Origin: Nocardia fusca NBRC 14340
GTDB lineage: Bacteria > Actinomycetota > Actinomycetes > Mycobacteriales > Mycobacteriaceae
NCBI RefSeq assembly: GCF_001618425.1
Contig: NZ_BDCU01000009.1
Coordinates: forward strand, 1 to 64,000
Reading direction: 5' to 3'
DNA length: 64,000 bases
The position numbers were made by a program, and so were the translations under genes. Under the pieces are notes generated by a model. The model made no database searches, was not told the DNA's origin, and was given only the letters and a program-made list of their open reading frames with translations. This document shows, piece after piece, positions 9,765-18,295 of the stretch. The number at the start of each line of letters is the position of its first letter. Position 1 is the stretch's first letter.

Positions 9765-10238
9765 ATGTCCTATCCACCGCCCCCGGGCCATCCCGCGCCG
9801 GGGCCCTACCCCGGCACCGGGGCGCAACCCGAGTACTGGCAGGAATCGCCGAAACGCAAGGGGATGGCGATCGCCGCGCTGGTCCTCGGCATCCTCGGCG
9901 TACTGAGCTTCTGGACGATCGTCGGCGGCATCCTCTTCGGGATCATCGCGGTGATCCTCGGTGTGATCGCCCTGGTGAAGGCGAATCGCGGAACCGGCGG
10001 CGGCGGGGTCATGGCGGTGATCGGCCTGATCCTGGGCGTGCTCGCCCTCGCCGGAGTGATCGTCGTCGGCATCGTCGGCTGGGGCATCTGGTCGGATTCG
10101 GGCGGCCGCGATTTCGTCGACTGCGTCAGCAACGCGGGCGGTGACCAGAGCGCGGTGTCGCGGTGCGAAGACGAGTTCAACCAGCGTATCGAGGACCAGT
10201 ACGGGGTGACGATCGCTCCGCCGGAGCCCACCAACTGA
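9765..10238 (+). CDS. DUF4190-type membrane protein
   Basis: 157 residues. A Pro/Gly-rich N-terminus (about 30 residues) is followed by two closely spaced hydrophobic helices typical of DUF4190 (KGMAIAALVLGILGVLSF and GVMAVIGLILGVLALAGV) and a short extracytoplasmic tail with two Cys that may form a disulphide. Strong AGGAGGA ribosome-binding site before ATG. Function unknown; common in actinobacterial envelopes. Confidence 0.82.
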   Translation: MSYPPPPGHPAPGPYPGTGAQPEYWQESPKRKGMAIAALVLGILGVLSFWTIVGGILFGIIAVILGVIALVKANRGTGGGGVMAVIGLILGVLALAGVIVVGIVGWGIWSDSGGRDFVDCVSNAGGDQSAVSRCEDEFNQRIEDQYGVTIAPPEPTN

Positions 10239-10297
10239 ACAGTCGGGCCGGGCCGGTATCCCATCAGGCCCGGCCCGGCACCGGCATACTGGATTCT

Positions 10298-12301
10298 GTG
10301 ACCTCCGACGTGACCAGCCCCTCCGGTATCGATCTGACCCATCTCGACCCGGCCGTCCGGGTACAGGACGACCTGTTCACGCATGTCAACGGCGCGTGGC
10401 TGGCCGGGTACGAGATCCCGGCCGACCGCGCGGTCGACGGCGCGTTCCGCACTCTGTTCGACCGGGCGGAGCTGGATGTCCAGGAGATCATCCGCAACGC
10501 CACGGGCGAGCCCGGCAGCGACGCCCGCAAGATCGCCGACCTCTACGCCTCCTTCATGGACACCGACGCGGTCGAGTCCGTGGGCCTGACCCCCGTCGTC
10601 GAAGAACTGGCCGTGCTGGCGCGGACCACCGACCGGGGTGAGTTCGCCGGGCTGCTGGGCCGGCTGCAGCGGGTCGGCGTATCCGGTGCGGTCGCCGTCT
10701 ACGTCGATACCGACGACAAGAACTCCCAGCGTTACCTGGTCTACGCGACGCAGTCCGGGATCGGGCTGCCCGACGAGTCCTACTACCGCTCCGACGAGTA
10801 CGCCGAGGTGCGGGAGCGCTATATCGCCCATATCGACCGGATGTTCGCACTGGTGGCGGCGGATCCGCGGATTGCGGAGCTGCTGCCCGCGGGCCCGGTG
10901 GGCAGCCGCGTCTTCGAACTCGAACGCAAACTCGCGGCCGGCCACTGGGATGTGGTGCGCCGCCGCGACGCCGAATTGAGCTACAACCTCACCACTTTCA
11001 CCGATCTGGCGGCCGCGCATCCGGAATTCGACTGGACCGCCTGGGCCGACGGTCTCGCCGAAGGCGTCACGGGCGGCGGACCGGACCTGCTGGCCGAGCT
11101 GGTGGTCCGGCAACCCGACTTCCTACAGACCTTCGCGCGGCTGTGGGCATCGGAATCGCTCGAGGAGTGGCGGCTGTGGGCGCAGTGGCGGGTGCTGCGG
11201 TCCCGCGCGCCCTATCTCACCGAGGCGGTGGTGGAGGAGAGTTTCGATTTCTACGGCCGCACGCTGACCGGCGCCCAGGAGAACCGCGAGCGCTGGAAGC
11301 GTGGCGTGTCGCTGGTGCAGGACCTGCTCGGCGAAGCCGTGGGCAAACTGTATGTGGCCGAGCACTTCCCGCCCGAGGCCAAGGCGGCGATGGTGCGGCT
11401 GGTGGAGAACCTGCGCGAGGCCTATCGCCGCAATATCGCCGAGCTGGAGTGGATGAGCCCGGCGACGCGGCAGGCGGCGCTGGCGAAACTGGACAAGTTC
11501 ACGCCCAAGATCGGCTACCCCGAGCGCTGGCGCGACTATTCCGCGTTCACCGTGGCACCGGCCGACCTGGTCGGGAACTACCGCCGCGGCTACGCCGTCG
11601 ACCACGACCGGGACCTGAACAAGCTCGGCGGTCCGGTGGACCGGGACGAATGGTTCATGACCCCGCAGACCGTGAACGCCTACTACAACCCGGGAATGAA
11701 CGAGATCGTCTTCCCGGCCGCCATCCTGCAGCCGCCGTTCTTCGATATGAACGCCGACGACGCCGCCAACTACGGCGGGATCGGGGCGGTGATCGGGCAC
11801 GAGATCGGGCACGGTTTCGATGATCAGGGCGCCAAGTACGACGGCGACGGCAATATGGTCGACTGGTGGACCGATACCGATCGCGCCGAGTTCGGTAAGC
11901 GCACGCGGGCGCTGATCGACCAGTACGACGTGCTCTCCCCCGCCGATCTGTCCGACGAGCACACCGTGAACGGCGAGTTCACGATCGGTGAGAACATCGG
12001 CGACCTGGGCGGACTCTCGATCGCGCTGGAGGCGTACCGGATATCGCTGAACGGTCAGGAAGCGCCGGTGATCGACGGTCTGACCGGACTGCAGCGAGTG
12101 TTCTTCGGCTGGGCGCAGGTCTGGCGGACCAAAGCGCGGCCCGAGGAAGCGATTCGCCGGCTCGCGGTGGATCCGCATTCGCCCGCGGAGTTCCGCTGCA
12201 ACGCGGTGGTCCGCAATATCGACGCCTTCCACGAGGCCTTCGACCTGACCCCCGACGACGCCCTCTACCTGGCGCCCGAGGAGCGGGTCAAGATCTGGTG
12301 A
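10298..12301 (+). CDS. M13 family zinc metallopeptidase (neprilysin/PepO type)
   Basis: 667 residues from GTG 10298. The zinc site is HEIGHGFD (HExxH), with the third ligand in ENIGDLGG further on, and the family substrate-binding motif NAYYNP about 50 residues before it. No signal peptide is visible, as for the mycobacterial homologue Zmp1, which is nevertheless found outside the cell. The C-terminus KIW matches the conserved M13 C-terminal W. Cleaves peptides; in mycobacteria linked to host interaction, not shown here. Confidence 0.93.
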   Translation: MTSDVTSPSGIDLTHLDPAVRVQDDLFTHVNGAWLAGYEIPADRAVDGAFRTLFDRAELDVQEIIRNATGEPGSDARKIADLYASFMDTDAVESVGLTPVVEELAVLARTTDRGEFAGLLGRLQRVGVSGAVAVYVDTDDKNSQRYLVYATQSGIGLPDESYYRSDEYAEVRERYIAHIDRMFALVAADPRIAELLPAGPVGSRVFELERKLAAGHWDVVRRRDAELSYNLTTFTDLAAAHPEFDWTAWADGLAEGVTGGGPDLLAELVVRQPDFLQTFARLWASESLEEWRLWAQWRVLRSRAPYLTEAVVEESFDFYGRTLTGAQENRERWKRGVSLVQDLLGEAVGKLYVAEHFPPEAKAAMVRLVENLREAYRRNIAELEWMSPATRQAALAKLDKFTPKIGYPERWRDYSAFTVAPADLVGNYRRGYAVDHDRDLNKLGGPVDRDEWFMTPQTVNAYYNPGMNEIVFPAAILQPPFFDMNADDAANYGGIGAVIGHEIGHGFDDQGAKYDGDGNMVDWWTDTDRAEFGKRTRALIDQYDVLSPADLSDEHTVNGEFTIGENIGDLGGLSIALEAYRISLNGQEAPVIDGLTGLQRVFFGWAQVWRTKARPEEAIRRLAVDPHSPAEFRCNAVVRNIDAFHEAFDLTPDDALYLAPEERVKIW

Positions 12302-12323
12302 GCGTCACTCGGTGACGACGACG

Positions 12324-12351
12324 TGGCCCGCCCGGAGGGTCTGGCGGGCCA
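12324..12351 (+). terminator. Hairpin terminator after the M13 peptidase gene
   Basis: Perfect 9-bp arms TGGCCCGCC / GGCGGGCCA around a 10-nt loop, 22 nt after the stop codon. There is no T-run, as is usual in high-GC actinobacteria. Confidence 0.5.
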
Positions 12352-12419
12352 ACTCGTGTCCTGCTCTAACCGATGGTCGGTACTCGAGGCCGTGCGCCGT
12401 GTGCCCCTGGGTTCGGAGA

Positions 12420-12550
12420 GGTGAGCTTGCTCGCGAAAATGAGGGGCGAGCTCACTCGCTAAGGTGCTGTGTTTATTGGCGCCGCCTTCGGCGTCGCGGG
12501 GTCGAGGCCCCCGAAGGTCCCGCCGTTCAGGCCTCGAGACTCGCGCTTCG
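12420..12550 (-). repeat. Dispersed GC-rich intergenic repeat, copy A
   Basis: Bases 12466-12550 align with the reverse complement of 12940-13030 (shared GCTGTGTTTATT, GCCTTCGGCG, GCGGGG, GAGGCCCCC, GGCCTCGAGACTCG and CTTCGC elements), and 12420-12471 align with the reverse complement of bases 1-52. No convincing gene occupies 12302-13034; the ORFs there are Arg/Pro-rich. Confidence 0.65.
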
Positions 12551-12908
12551 CGCATGCGATGTGCGGTGGGCCGTCCATAGAGTGCGACCATTGAGCACCT
12601 CCGGCCAAGGGCGGGACGGGCCTCGACCCTCTCAGGGCCTCGTAAGACTCGGCGCCGAAGTTGCGGGCCCGTTCGGGAAGGCGGGCGGATGAGAGGTTCT
12701 GCTCGGGGTACGAGAGATGATCAACCCGGCGAAGGGCGGTGATGCCATCGGCGAAGATGCAGACGGCACGCTGCAAGGTCGATATTGTGCGGCCGCCGGG
12801 GGACGGAAGCCTGCAGTGATCCTTATGGTGCGTACGGATTCAGAAGCCGGCCCGGCCGTCAATGCTGACGTAACCGCATGCGTCGAGTTTTACGAGACAC
12901 CTCCAAGG

Positions 12909-13030
12909 GTTGAGGCCCGTCTCGCCGTTTCGGCCTCGAAAGCGCATGAGCGAAGCTCGAGTCTCGAGGCCGAAACGGCGAGACCAAGGGGGCCTCAACC
13001 CCGCGGCGCCGAAGGCGCCGCAAATAAGCA
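12909..13030 (+). repeat. Dispersed repeat, copy B, with nested perfect palindromes
   Basis: Inner arms of 21 nt (12919-12939 and 12964-12984) are exact reverse complements around a 24-nt loop, enclosed by 10-nt arms (12908-12917 and 12991-13000). Next to it is a 7-bp hairpin with a GAA loop (CGGCGCC at 13004-13010, GGCGCCG at 13014-13020). It lies immediately downstream of the minus-strand Ldt gene, so it may also end transcription. Inverted relative to copy A. Confidence 0.7.
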
Positions 13031-13034
13031 CAGC

Positions 13035-13922
13035 TCAGTTCCAGTCGCCCAGGCCGTCGCCGGCGTTGAGGGTGCCGCCCTGGGTGTTCTGCACGATCAC
13101 CGCGTCACCCTTCTTGACGTTTTCGTAGAACCATTTGGCGTCCTCGGTGCTCACGTTGAGGCAGCCGTGGCTGGTGTTCGCGTAGCCCTGTGAGCCGACC
13201 GACCACGGTGCGGCGTGTACGAAGATCCCGCTGTTGGAGATGCGGGTCGCGTATTCGACATCGAGCTTGTAGCCCTCGGGGGCGTCGATCGGGACCCCGT
13301 AGGTGGAGGAGTCCATGACCATTTCACGCTTCTGCTCGCCGACGATATAGGTGCCGTTGGGCGTTTCGTGGTCGACCTTGCCCATCGAGGTCGGCATGGT
13401 GCGTACGACCTCGCCGTTACGGGTCACGGTGATCATCTTGGTGTTGTCGTCGGCGGTGGCGATCACCGCGTCACCGACGTGGAAGGCGCTGCGGCTGCCG
13501 CCGGCCTCGACCACGACATCGCTCTGCGCGGGCCAGAACTCGTTCGGCCGCCAGCGCACCTGCTTATCGCTCCACCAGTAGAAATGGCCGGGTACCTCGG
13601 TGGAAGAGGTGATCTTGATGGCGCGCTCGGCGGCGGCGCGATCGTCGACCGGATCCTTGAAGTTGATGATGATCGGCTGCGCGATGCCGACCTCTTCGCC
13701 TTCGGAGGGGTTGATCGCCGGCGGCGCGAAGTTGGCCGCGGGCGGTGCGGGTTCGACGGCGCCTGCCGCCGACCCGGAGGGCAGGCTCGGCAGCGCGTAG
13801 ACCGGCGCCGTGGCCACCGTGGTGGCGGCGGCGACCGCGGCCGTCAACAGGACACCCTGCCGAAGTCGCCGCTGGGCACGGCGGCCGGTCGGCAGCGACC
13901 CGGTGTTGTCGAAGACATGCAT
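13035..13922 (-). CDS. L,D-transpeptidase
   Basis: 295 residues from ATG 13922. A Sec-type signal (hydrophobic run VLLTAAVAAATTVATAPVYA) precedes an Ig-like domain (residues about 70-160) and the YkuD catalytic domain (about 165-290) with SHGCLNVS; the nucleophile is Cys near residue 254. This is the mycobacterial Ldt layout: these enzymes make 3-3 peptidoglycan cross-links on the cell surface and are the targets of carbapenems. Monocistronic, transcribed away from the lipoprotein gene. Confidence 0.92.
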   Translation of the reverse strand: MHVFDNTGSLPTGRRAQRRLRQGVLLTAAVAAATTVATAPVYALPSLPSGSAAGAVEPAPPAANFAPPAINPSEGEEVGIAQPIIINFKDPVDDRAAAERAIKITSSTEVPGHFYWWSDKQVRWRPNEFWPAQSDVVVEAGGSRSAFHVGDAVIATADDNTKMITVTRNGEVVRTMPTSMGKVDHETPNGTYIVGEQKREMVMDSSTYGVPIDAPEGYKLDVEYATRISNSGIFVHAAPWSVGSQGYANTSHGCLNVSTEDAKWFYENVKKGDAVIVQNTQGGTLNAGDGLGDWN

Positions 13923-14556
13923 AAGAGTGTTCGTCCGTCCATTCGACTCTGGAGCGCACGGGGCCGGTGGGCCGCCGATACCTCCTTCGGAGCACCCCGG
14001 CGAGTGTTCGCGGAGTTCTGTGGAGCCCCTCCACGGCCGTCCGGCCCGTGGGCGTCTGGATCGCCCGCGCGCCACCGGTCGTAGAGTTGTGGAGCGGTCC
14101 CGACGGGCTGGTGCGCATTGCGGAAGCTCGCTGGATCCAGCCGATGCGCCTCCGCTCCGACTTCCTTCGTACTGCCTTTACGAAGTCGTGACCAGTCCTG
14201 TTTTCCGTTATATAGCCGTTATGCATTGCCGGTGTGTCGTAGCACGCTCCCCCGGTGTGACACCTCGGGGCCCGCTGTACACCCGGTGGGCCGGGGATTC
14301 CTGTTCGGACGGTGTGTCCGGGCGCGGTGATGGTGATCTGCGTTACCAAACCTGTCGATGAGATATGTCACGTCACCCCGCTGTCTCCGCGGCGCGGCCG
14401 TTGCCGGTGCGGCCGCGGCTCCCCGTGGGCGGCGCCATCGGAGTCGACGCTCGGGCCGCCATGGTGTATTCATGGCGTGATATTGCTGGCGGAGCTGTAG
14501 TGAGGCGCGGATTCGATGCGGAGGCAGAGTTCGGCATCACAGCGGGAGGACTGTGC
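13923..14556. promoter_or_regulatory. Divergent intergenic region without a supported gene
   Basis: Holds the promoters of the Ldt gene (leftward) and the lipoprotein gene (rightward). An imperfect palindrome CCCCCGGTGTGACACCTCGGGG lies at 14249-14270. A lower-GC stretch near 14195-14225 is the best promoter candidate. The ORFs in this stretch are Arg/Pro-rich and lack ribosome-binding sites. Confidence 0.4.
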
Positions 14557-15198
14557 GTGTCTGGTTGGGCATCATCTCGATTGTCGGTAGCGATCGCCGG
14601 GGCCGCGGTCGCGGTCGGCCTGGCGGTCGCGGGCTGTAGTTCCACCATCGAGGGCCGGGCGCAGCCGGTGCTGGAGACCGGCACGGTGGACGCGGTGGAC
14701 GTGACCGGTACCCCCGGCTCCGGCGAGGCCTCGCGGACCACCACCTCCAGCGCGCCGACCACCACCACCCCGGAGGCCGGCGATGTCAGTTTCGACGCCG
14801 AGATCGGTGACTGCGTGACCCTCGGCGGAACCACCACCGACGCCAGTATCGAAGCGGCGTCCTGTGGTAGCAACGAGTCGAACTACAAGGTGATCGGCAA
14901 GGCCGAGCAGAGCAGCCAGTGTGTCGGCGATGCCGACAACTACTACGCCGAGAGCCGAAACGGTATCGAGATGGGGGCGTTGTGCCTCGATATCGACTGG
15001 GTGGTCGGCGGCTGTATGGATGTGGGCGGCGGGACCACCGGCCCGGAGCGTATCGATTGCACCGAGACCTCGGCCGCGGACGGGGTGAAGGTCGTCGCGA
15101 TCGAGCAGGGCGCCACCGAGGTCGACGCGTGCGGCGCGGGCAGCTCCGGATACGTATACCCGGAGCGTCGCTTCGTGGTGTGCGTCGACGAACTCTGA
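14557..15198 (+). CDS. Putative lipoprotein, LppU-like
   Basis: 213 residues from GTG 14557, preceded by GGGAGGA. The N-terminal segment ends in lipobox AVAGC, so the mature protein should be lipid-anchored outside the membrane. A Thr/Ser-rich linker follows, then a Cys-rich domain (C at GDCVTL, ASCGS, SQCVG, ALCLD, GGCMD, IDCTE, DACGA, VVCVD), probably forming disulphides. This matches mycobacterial LppU/SCO3897-like proteins of unknown role. A longer in-frame start at about 14500 cannot be excluded. Confidence 0.78.
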   Translation: MSGWASSRLSVAIAGAAVAVGLAVAGCSSTIEGRAQPVLETGTVDAVDVTGTPGSGEASRTTTSSAPTTTTPEAGDVSFDAEIGDCVTLGGTTTDASIEAASCGSNESNYKVIGKAEQSSQCVGDADNYYAESRNGIEMGALCLDIDWVVGGCMDVGGGTTGPERIDCTETSAADGVKVVAIEQGATEVDACGAGSSGYVYPERRFVVCVDEL

Positions 15199-15247
15199 GT
15201 TTCCGGCCCGCGCGGATGGCGCGGGGGGCGATGCGCCCGAGGGCGGA

Positions 15248-15288
15248 AAAGCACGAGGCGGGCACCATCGGTGCCCGCCTCGTGCTTT
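15248..15288. terminator. Bidirectional terminator between convergent genes
   Basis: Perfect 16-bp arms (15251-15266 and 15270-15285) with a 3-nt loop, flanked by AAA on the left and TTT on the right, so it works in both directions. It lies between the stop of the lipoprotein gene and that of the protease gene. Confidence 0.85.
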
Positions 15289-15302
15289 CGTTCCGGTAGC
15301 CG

Positions 15303-15995
15303 CTAGATGGGCCGGTACCCGGCTCCGATGCCGTGGCGACTGTCGATATCACCCATGATGGTCGTCATATTGGTGCCGACCTCGGGGCCGAAGCAGGCGA
15401 TCGCCAGGTAGGCGTTCACCATGCCGACCAGCGTGGAACCGACGACCACCGGGGCACCGGAGTCGCCTTCCATCACACACATCTGCGACCAGGTCTCCAT
15501 ACTGCTGGCGAAGATGTCTCCGTAGGCGAGACCGCAGGTGTTGCCGGTGGTGCGGCCTTCCTTGCAGACGATATTGGGGAACTGGGCCGGTGCGCCGACC
15601 CCGGTGATGCTCAGGTTGCCGATCCGGTTGACCGGGGTCACCCGGCCCGGATCGAACTCGAGTACCGCGTAGTCCAGGTCCTGGTTGGAGTGGACGAACC
15701 GGCCGAGCACGCCGGCGCCCGGGTCCTGTTCCGCATACACCTCGTGCCCAGGCGTTCCGCAGTGACCCGCGGTGAGGCCGACGAGTCTGCCGGCTCCGTC
15801 GTGACCGATCGTGGTGAGCGTGCACTGGATCGCATACTCGGACATCTGGCCGGACTCAGAGGAGATGATGAGCCCTGAGCCGCCACCGAGTACGGGCCGG
15901 GCGGGATCGGCGGCTGCCGTCCCGGTGCCGAGTAGCGCCGTACTCAGCGCGACGGCGAAGACGGCACTGGCCGCCTGGGCGAGTTTCCTGAACAT
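15303..15995 (-). CDS. Secreted S1 family serine protease (streptogrisin-like)
   Basis: 230 residues from ATG 15995, which has a GGAGGG site; an earlier ATG at 16043 lacks one. A signal peptide (AASAVFAVALSTALLGTGTAAA) leads into the protease domain. The catalytic triad is visible as TAGHC (His), LDYAVLEF (Asp) and EGDSGAPV (Ser). No long propeptide is present, unlike alpha-lytic proteases. Extracellular; substrate unknown. Confidence 0.9.
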   Translation of the reverse strand: MFRKLAQAASAVFAVALSTALLGTGTAAADPARPVLGGGSGLIISSESGQMSEYAIQCTLTTIGHDGAGRLVGLTAGHCGTPGHEVYAEQDPGAGVLGRFVHSNQDLDYAVLEFDPGRVTPVNRIGNLSITGVGAPAQFPNIVCKEGRTTGNTCGLAYGDIFASSMETWSQMCVMEGDSGAPVVVGSTLVGMVNAYLAIACFGPEVGTNMTTIMGDIDSRHGIGAGYRPI

Positions 15996-16569
15996 ATCCC
16001 TCCAGACCTTGAAGCCGCACGATATCAATGTGTGGCACCTCATCGTGGCAGCAAAGGCCCCGACGCGCGCCCCGAGTAACCTTTACCCGCGAGTTCCGTT
16101 GTGTAACAGAGGGGTTCGGCAATTCGGTCGTGCATTCGACCGGGGTGCTCCGTGTGCGGCGCACACCGCACGAACTCCGGCCACGATAACCCTCGGAAGA
16201 ATAGCCGAACGCTATTAATTGTCCCGGATTTGGGCGCGCGGGTCGAGTAACGGTCGAATCTCCACGACGCCGCGAAAGGGTTAATTTCCCGGAATACTCT
16301 CCGTTATTTAAGTGAACCATGATTCGCGTCAGTTCTCGCGGTCTTCGTTACATTCGGGGCCGGTCAGCGGTATGTTCTACCGGTGCCGCGGAACTCTCGT
16401 TGGGATACACACCAATGAACGTGTGATAACTCAGTGGTCACGCCACAAAGTGATGAACATCTGTGACCGCGGTCTCGCGCCTATGGTGTGTTCCGCACTA
16501 CTACGTAGTAAGGTGCCTCAAGCAAACCAGCCGTCGGGGTAGGTAACCGACGTCGAGAGGGGTTAGTCA
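15996..16569. promoter_or_regulatory. Divergent promoter region of protease and mce operon
   Basis: No supported gene. Lower GC than its surroundings around 16190-16320, consistent with promoters. A perfect 12-bp palindrome TACTACGTAGTA sits at 16499-16510, 60 nt before the first mce-operon start, and is a candidate operator. Confidence 0.45.
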
Positions 16570-17424
16570 GTGCAGTCGACCAAGAGTCCACCAACAGGTT
16601 CGCGGTTGAGCGGAGCGGTCGAGTGGACGCGGGACTACTGGCGCGACCACCCTCGACGTTCATTGGAGACGCTCGGCCGGCAGATGACCATGGGTGTCGA
16701 AGCGGTTTCCGAACTCGTGGTCAGTATCTTTCGCGGCCGGTTCCCCCTCGACGAATTCATCCGGCAGTGCGCCTTCATGGCGAGCGTCGCCGCGGCGCCC
16801 ACGCTGCTCGTCGCGATTCCGATCGGTGTCATCGTATCCATCCAGGTCGGCGCGGTCGCACAGCAGGTCGGCGCCACCTCGTTCATCGGCGCGGCCAACG
16901 GCCTGGGCATCATCCAGCAGGGCGCGCCACTGGTCACCGTGCTGATGATCGCGGGCGCAGTCGGTTCCGCGATCTGTGCCGATCTCGGCTCCCGAACCAT
17001 TCGGGAGGAAATCGACGCCATGAAAGTCATGGGCGTCGACCCACTGCGCCGGCTCGTAGCGCCCCGGCTCGGCGCCGCAATGCTGGTCAGCGTGCTGCTC
17101 TGCGGTTTCGTGGTCTTCGTCGGATTTCTGACCGGATACATTTTCAATATTTTCGCCCAGGGGGGCACCCCGGGTTCCTATATCGCGACCTTCGCCTCGT
17201 TTGCGATAACGCTCGACCTGCTTGTCGCGCTGGTGAAATCGCTGTTGTTCGGTCTGCTCGCGGCAATCATCGCCTGTGATACCGGGTTGAACACCCGCGG
17301 TGGTCCGGGCGGTGTCGCCAACTCGGTGAATACCGCCGTTGTCATGTCCGCGGTGATGTTGTTCGGAGTGAATGTGATCTTCACCCAGGTGTACAACACT
17401 TTGTTCCCCCCGCAGGTGGTGTGA
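16570..17424 (+). CDS. yrbEA: MlaE/YrbE-type ABC permease, first of the mce operon
   Basis: 284 residues, GTG start. Five or six transmembrane segments and the MlaE family EEIDAMKVMGVDP motif, the cytoplasmic coupling helix that contacts the ATPase. With YrbEB it forms the inner-membrane channel of an Mce lipid importer, energised by an MceG ATPase encoded elsewhere (none here). Five nt separate it from yrbEB. Confidence 0.93.
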   Translation: MQSTKSPPTGSRLSGAVEWTRDYWRDHPRRSLETLGRQMTMGVEAVSELVVSIFRGRFPLDEFIRQCAFMASVAAAPTLLVAIPIGVIVSIQVGAVAQQVGATSFIGAANGLGIIQQGAPLVTVLMIAGAVGSAICADLGSRTIREEIDAMKVMGVDPLRRLVAPRLGAAMLVSVLLCGFVVFVGFLTGYIFNIFAQGGTPGSYIATFASFAITLDLLVALVKSLLFGLLAAIIACDTGLNTRGGPGGVANSVNTAVVMSAVMLFGVNVIFTQVYNTLFPPQVV

Positions 17425-17428
17425 GCCG

Positions 17429-18292
17429 GTGTCCGCAACCTATGTGCCCCCGCTGCTCAAACCACTGCAGCAACTACGAAATGCGGCCGGCGCGCCGGTC
17501 GATCTACTGGCCCGGCTCGGGCACCAAGTGTTCTTCTTCCTGCGTTCGGTCGGCTCGATGCCGCTGGCGTTCAAGCAGTACCCCAAAGAAGTCTGGCGCC
17601 TGCTCTCGGATGTCACCTGGGGCAACGGCAATCTCATCGTCGGTGGCGGGACCATCGGTGTCGTGCTCATCCTGAGCGCGTTCGGCGGAATGACCGTGGC
17701 CATCCAGGGCCACACCTCGCTCGATCTGCTCGGACTCAGTCCGATCACCGGTGCCATCTCGGCCTTCGCCACCACCCGTGAGCTCGGTCCGCTGCTCGCC
17801 GCACTGGCCTTCGCGGCCCAGGCGGGCTGCCGGTTCACCGCTCAGCTCGGCGCCATGCGTATCTCCGAGGAGATCGACGCGCTGGAGTCGGTGGCCATCC
17901 GTCCGCTGCCCTACCTGGTGAGCACCCGGATGATCGCCGCGATGATCACCATCCTGCCGCTGTACTGCCTCGGCCTGGCGATGGCCTACATCTCCTGCGC
18001 GCTGACCGTGCAGCTCATCGGCGGTACCGCCAGCGGCACCTACCAGCACTACTTCTACCAGTTCCTGATTCCGACGGACGTGCTGTACTCGCTGCTCAAA
18101 GCGATCGTCTTCGTCGCCATCACCACGTTCATCCAGTGCTACTACGGCTTCTTCGCCTCCGGTGGCCCCGAGGGCGTCGGTGTCGCGGCCGGTCGTGCGA
18201 TCAAGATGTGCATCATCGCCACCGTTTTCGTGGACCTCTTCATGACCTTGGCCATCTGGGGCGTCAACCCCGGCATCCGGATCTCGGGGTAG
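17429..18292 (+). CDS. yrbEB: MlaE/YrbE-type ABC permease, second of the mce operon
   Basis: 287 residues, GTG start. Shares the permease fold with YrbEA; the coupling motif reads EEIDALESVAIRP and TRELGPLLAAL is the other conserved stretch. It pairs with YrbEA to make a heterodimeric permease below the Mce hexamer. Four nt before mceA. Confidence 0.93.
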   Translation: MSATYVPPLLKPLQQLRNAAGAPVDLLARLGHQVFFFLRSVGSMPLAFKQYPKEVWRLLSDVTWGNGNLIVGGGTIGVVLILSAFGGMTVAIQGHTSLDLLGLSPITGAISAFATTRELGPLLAALAFAAQAGCRFTAQLGAMRISEEIDALESVAIRPLPYLVSTRMIAAMITILPLYCLGLAMAYISCALTVQLIGGTASGTYQHYFYQFLIPTDVLYSLLKAIVFVAITTFIQCYYGFFASGGPEGVGVAAGRAIKMCIIATVFVDLFMTLAIWGVNPGIRISG

Positions 18293-18295
18293 GCA

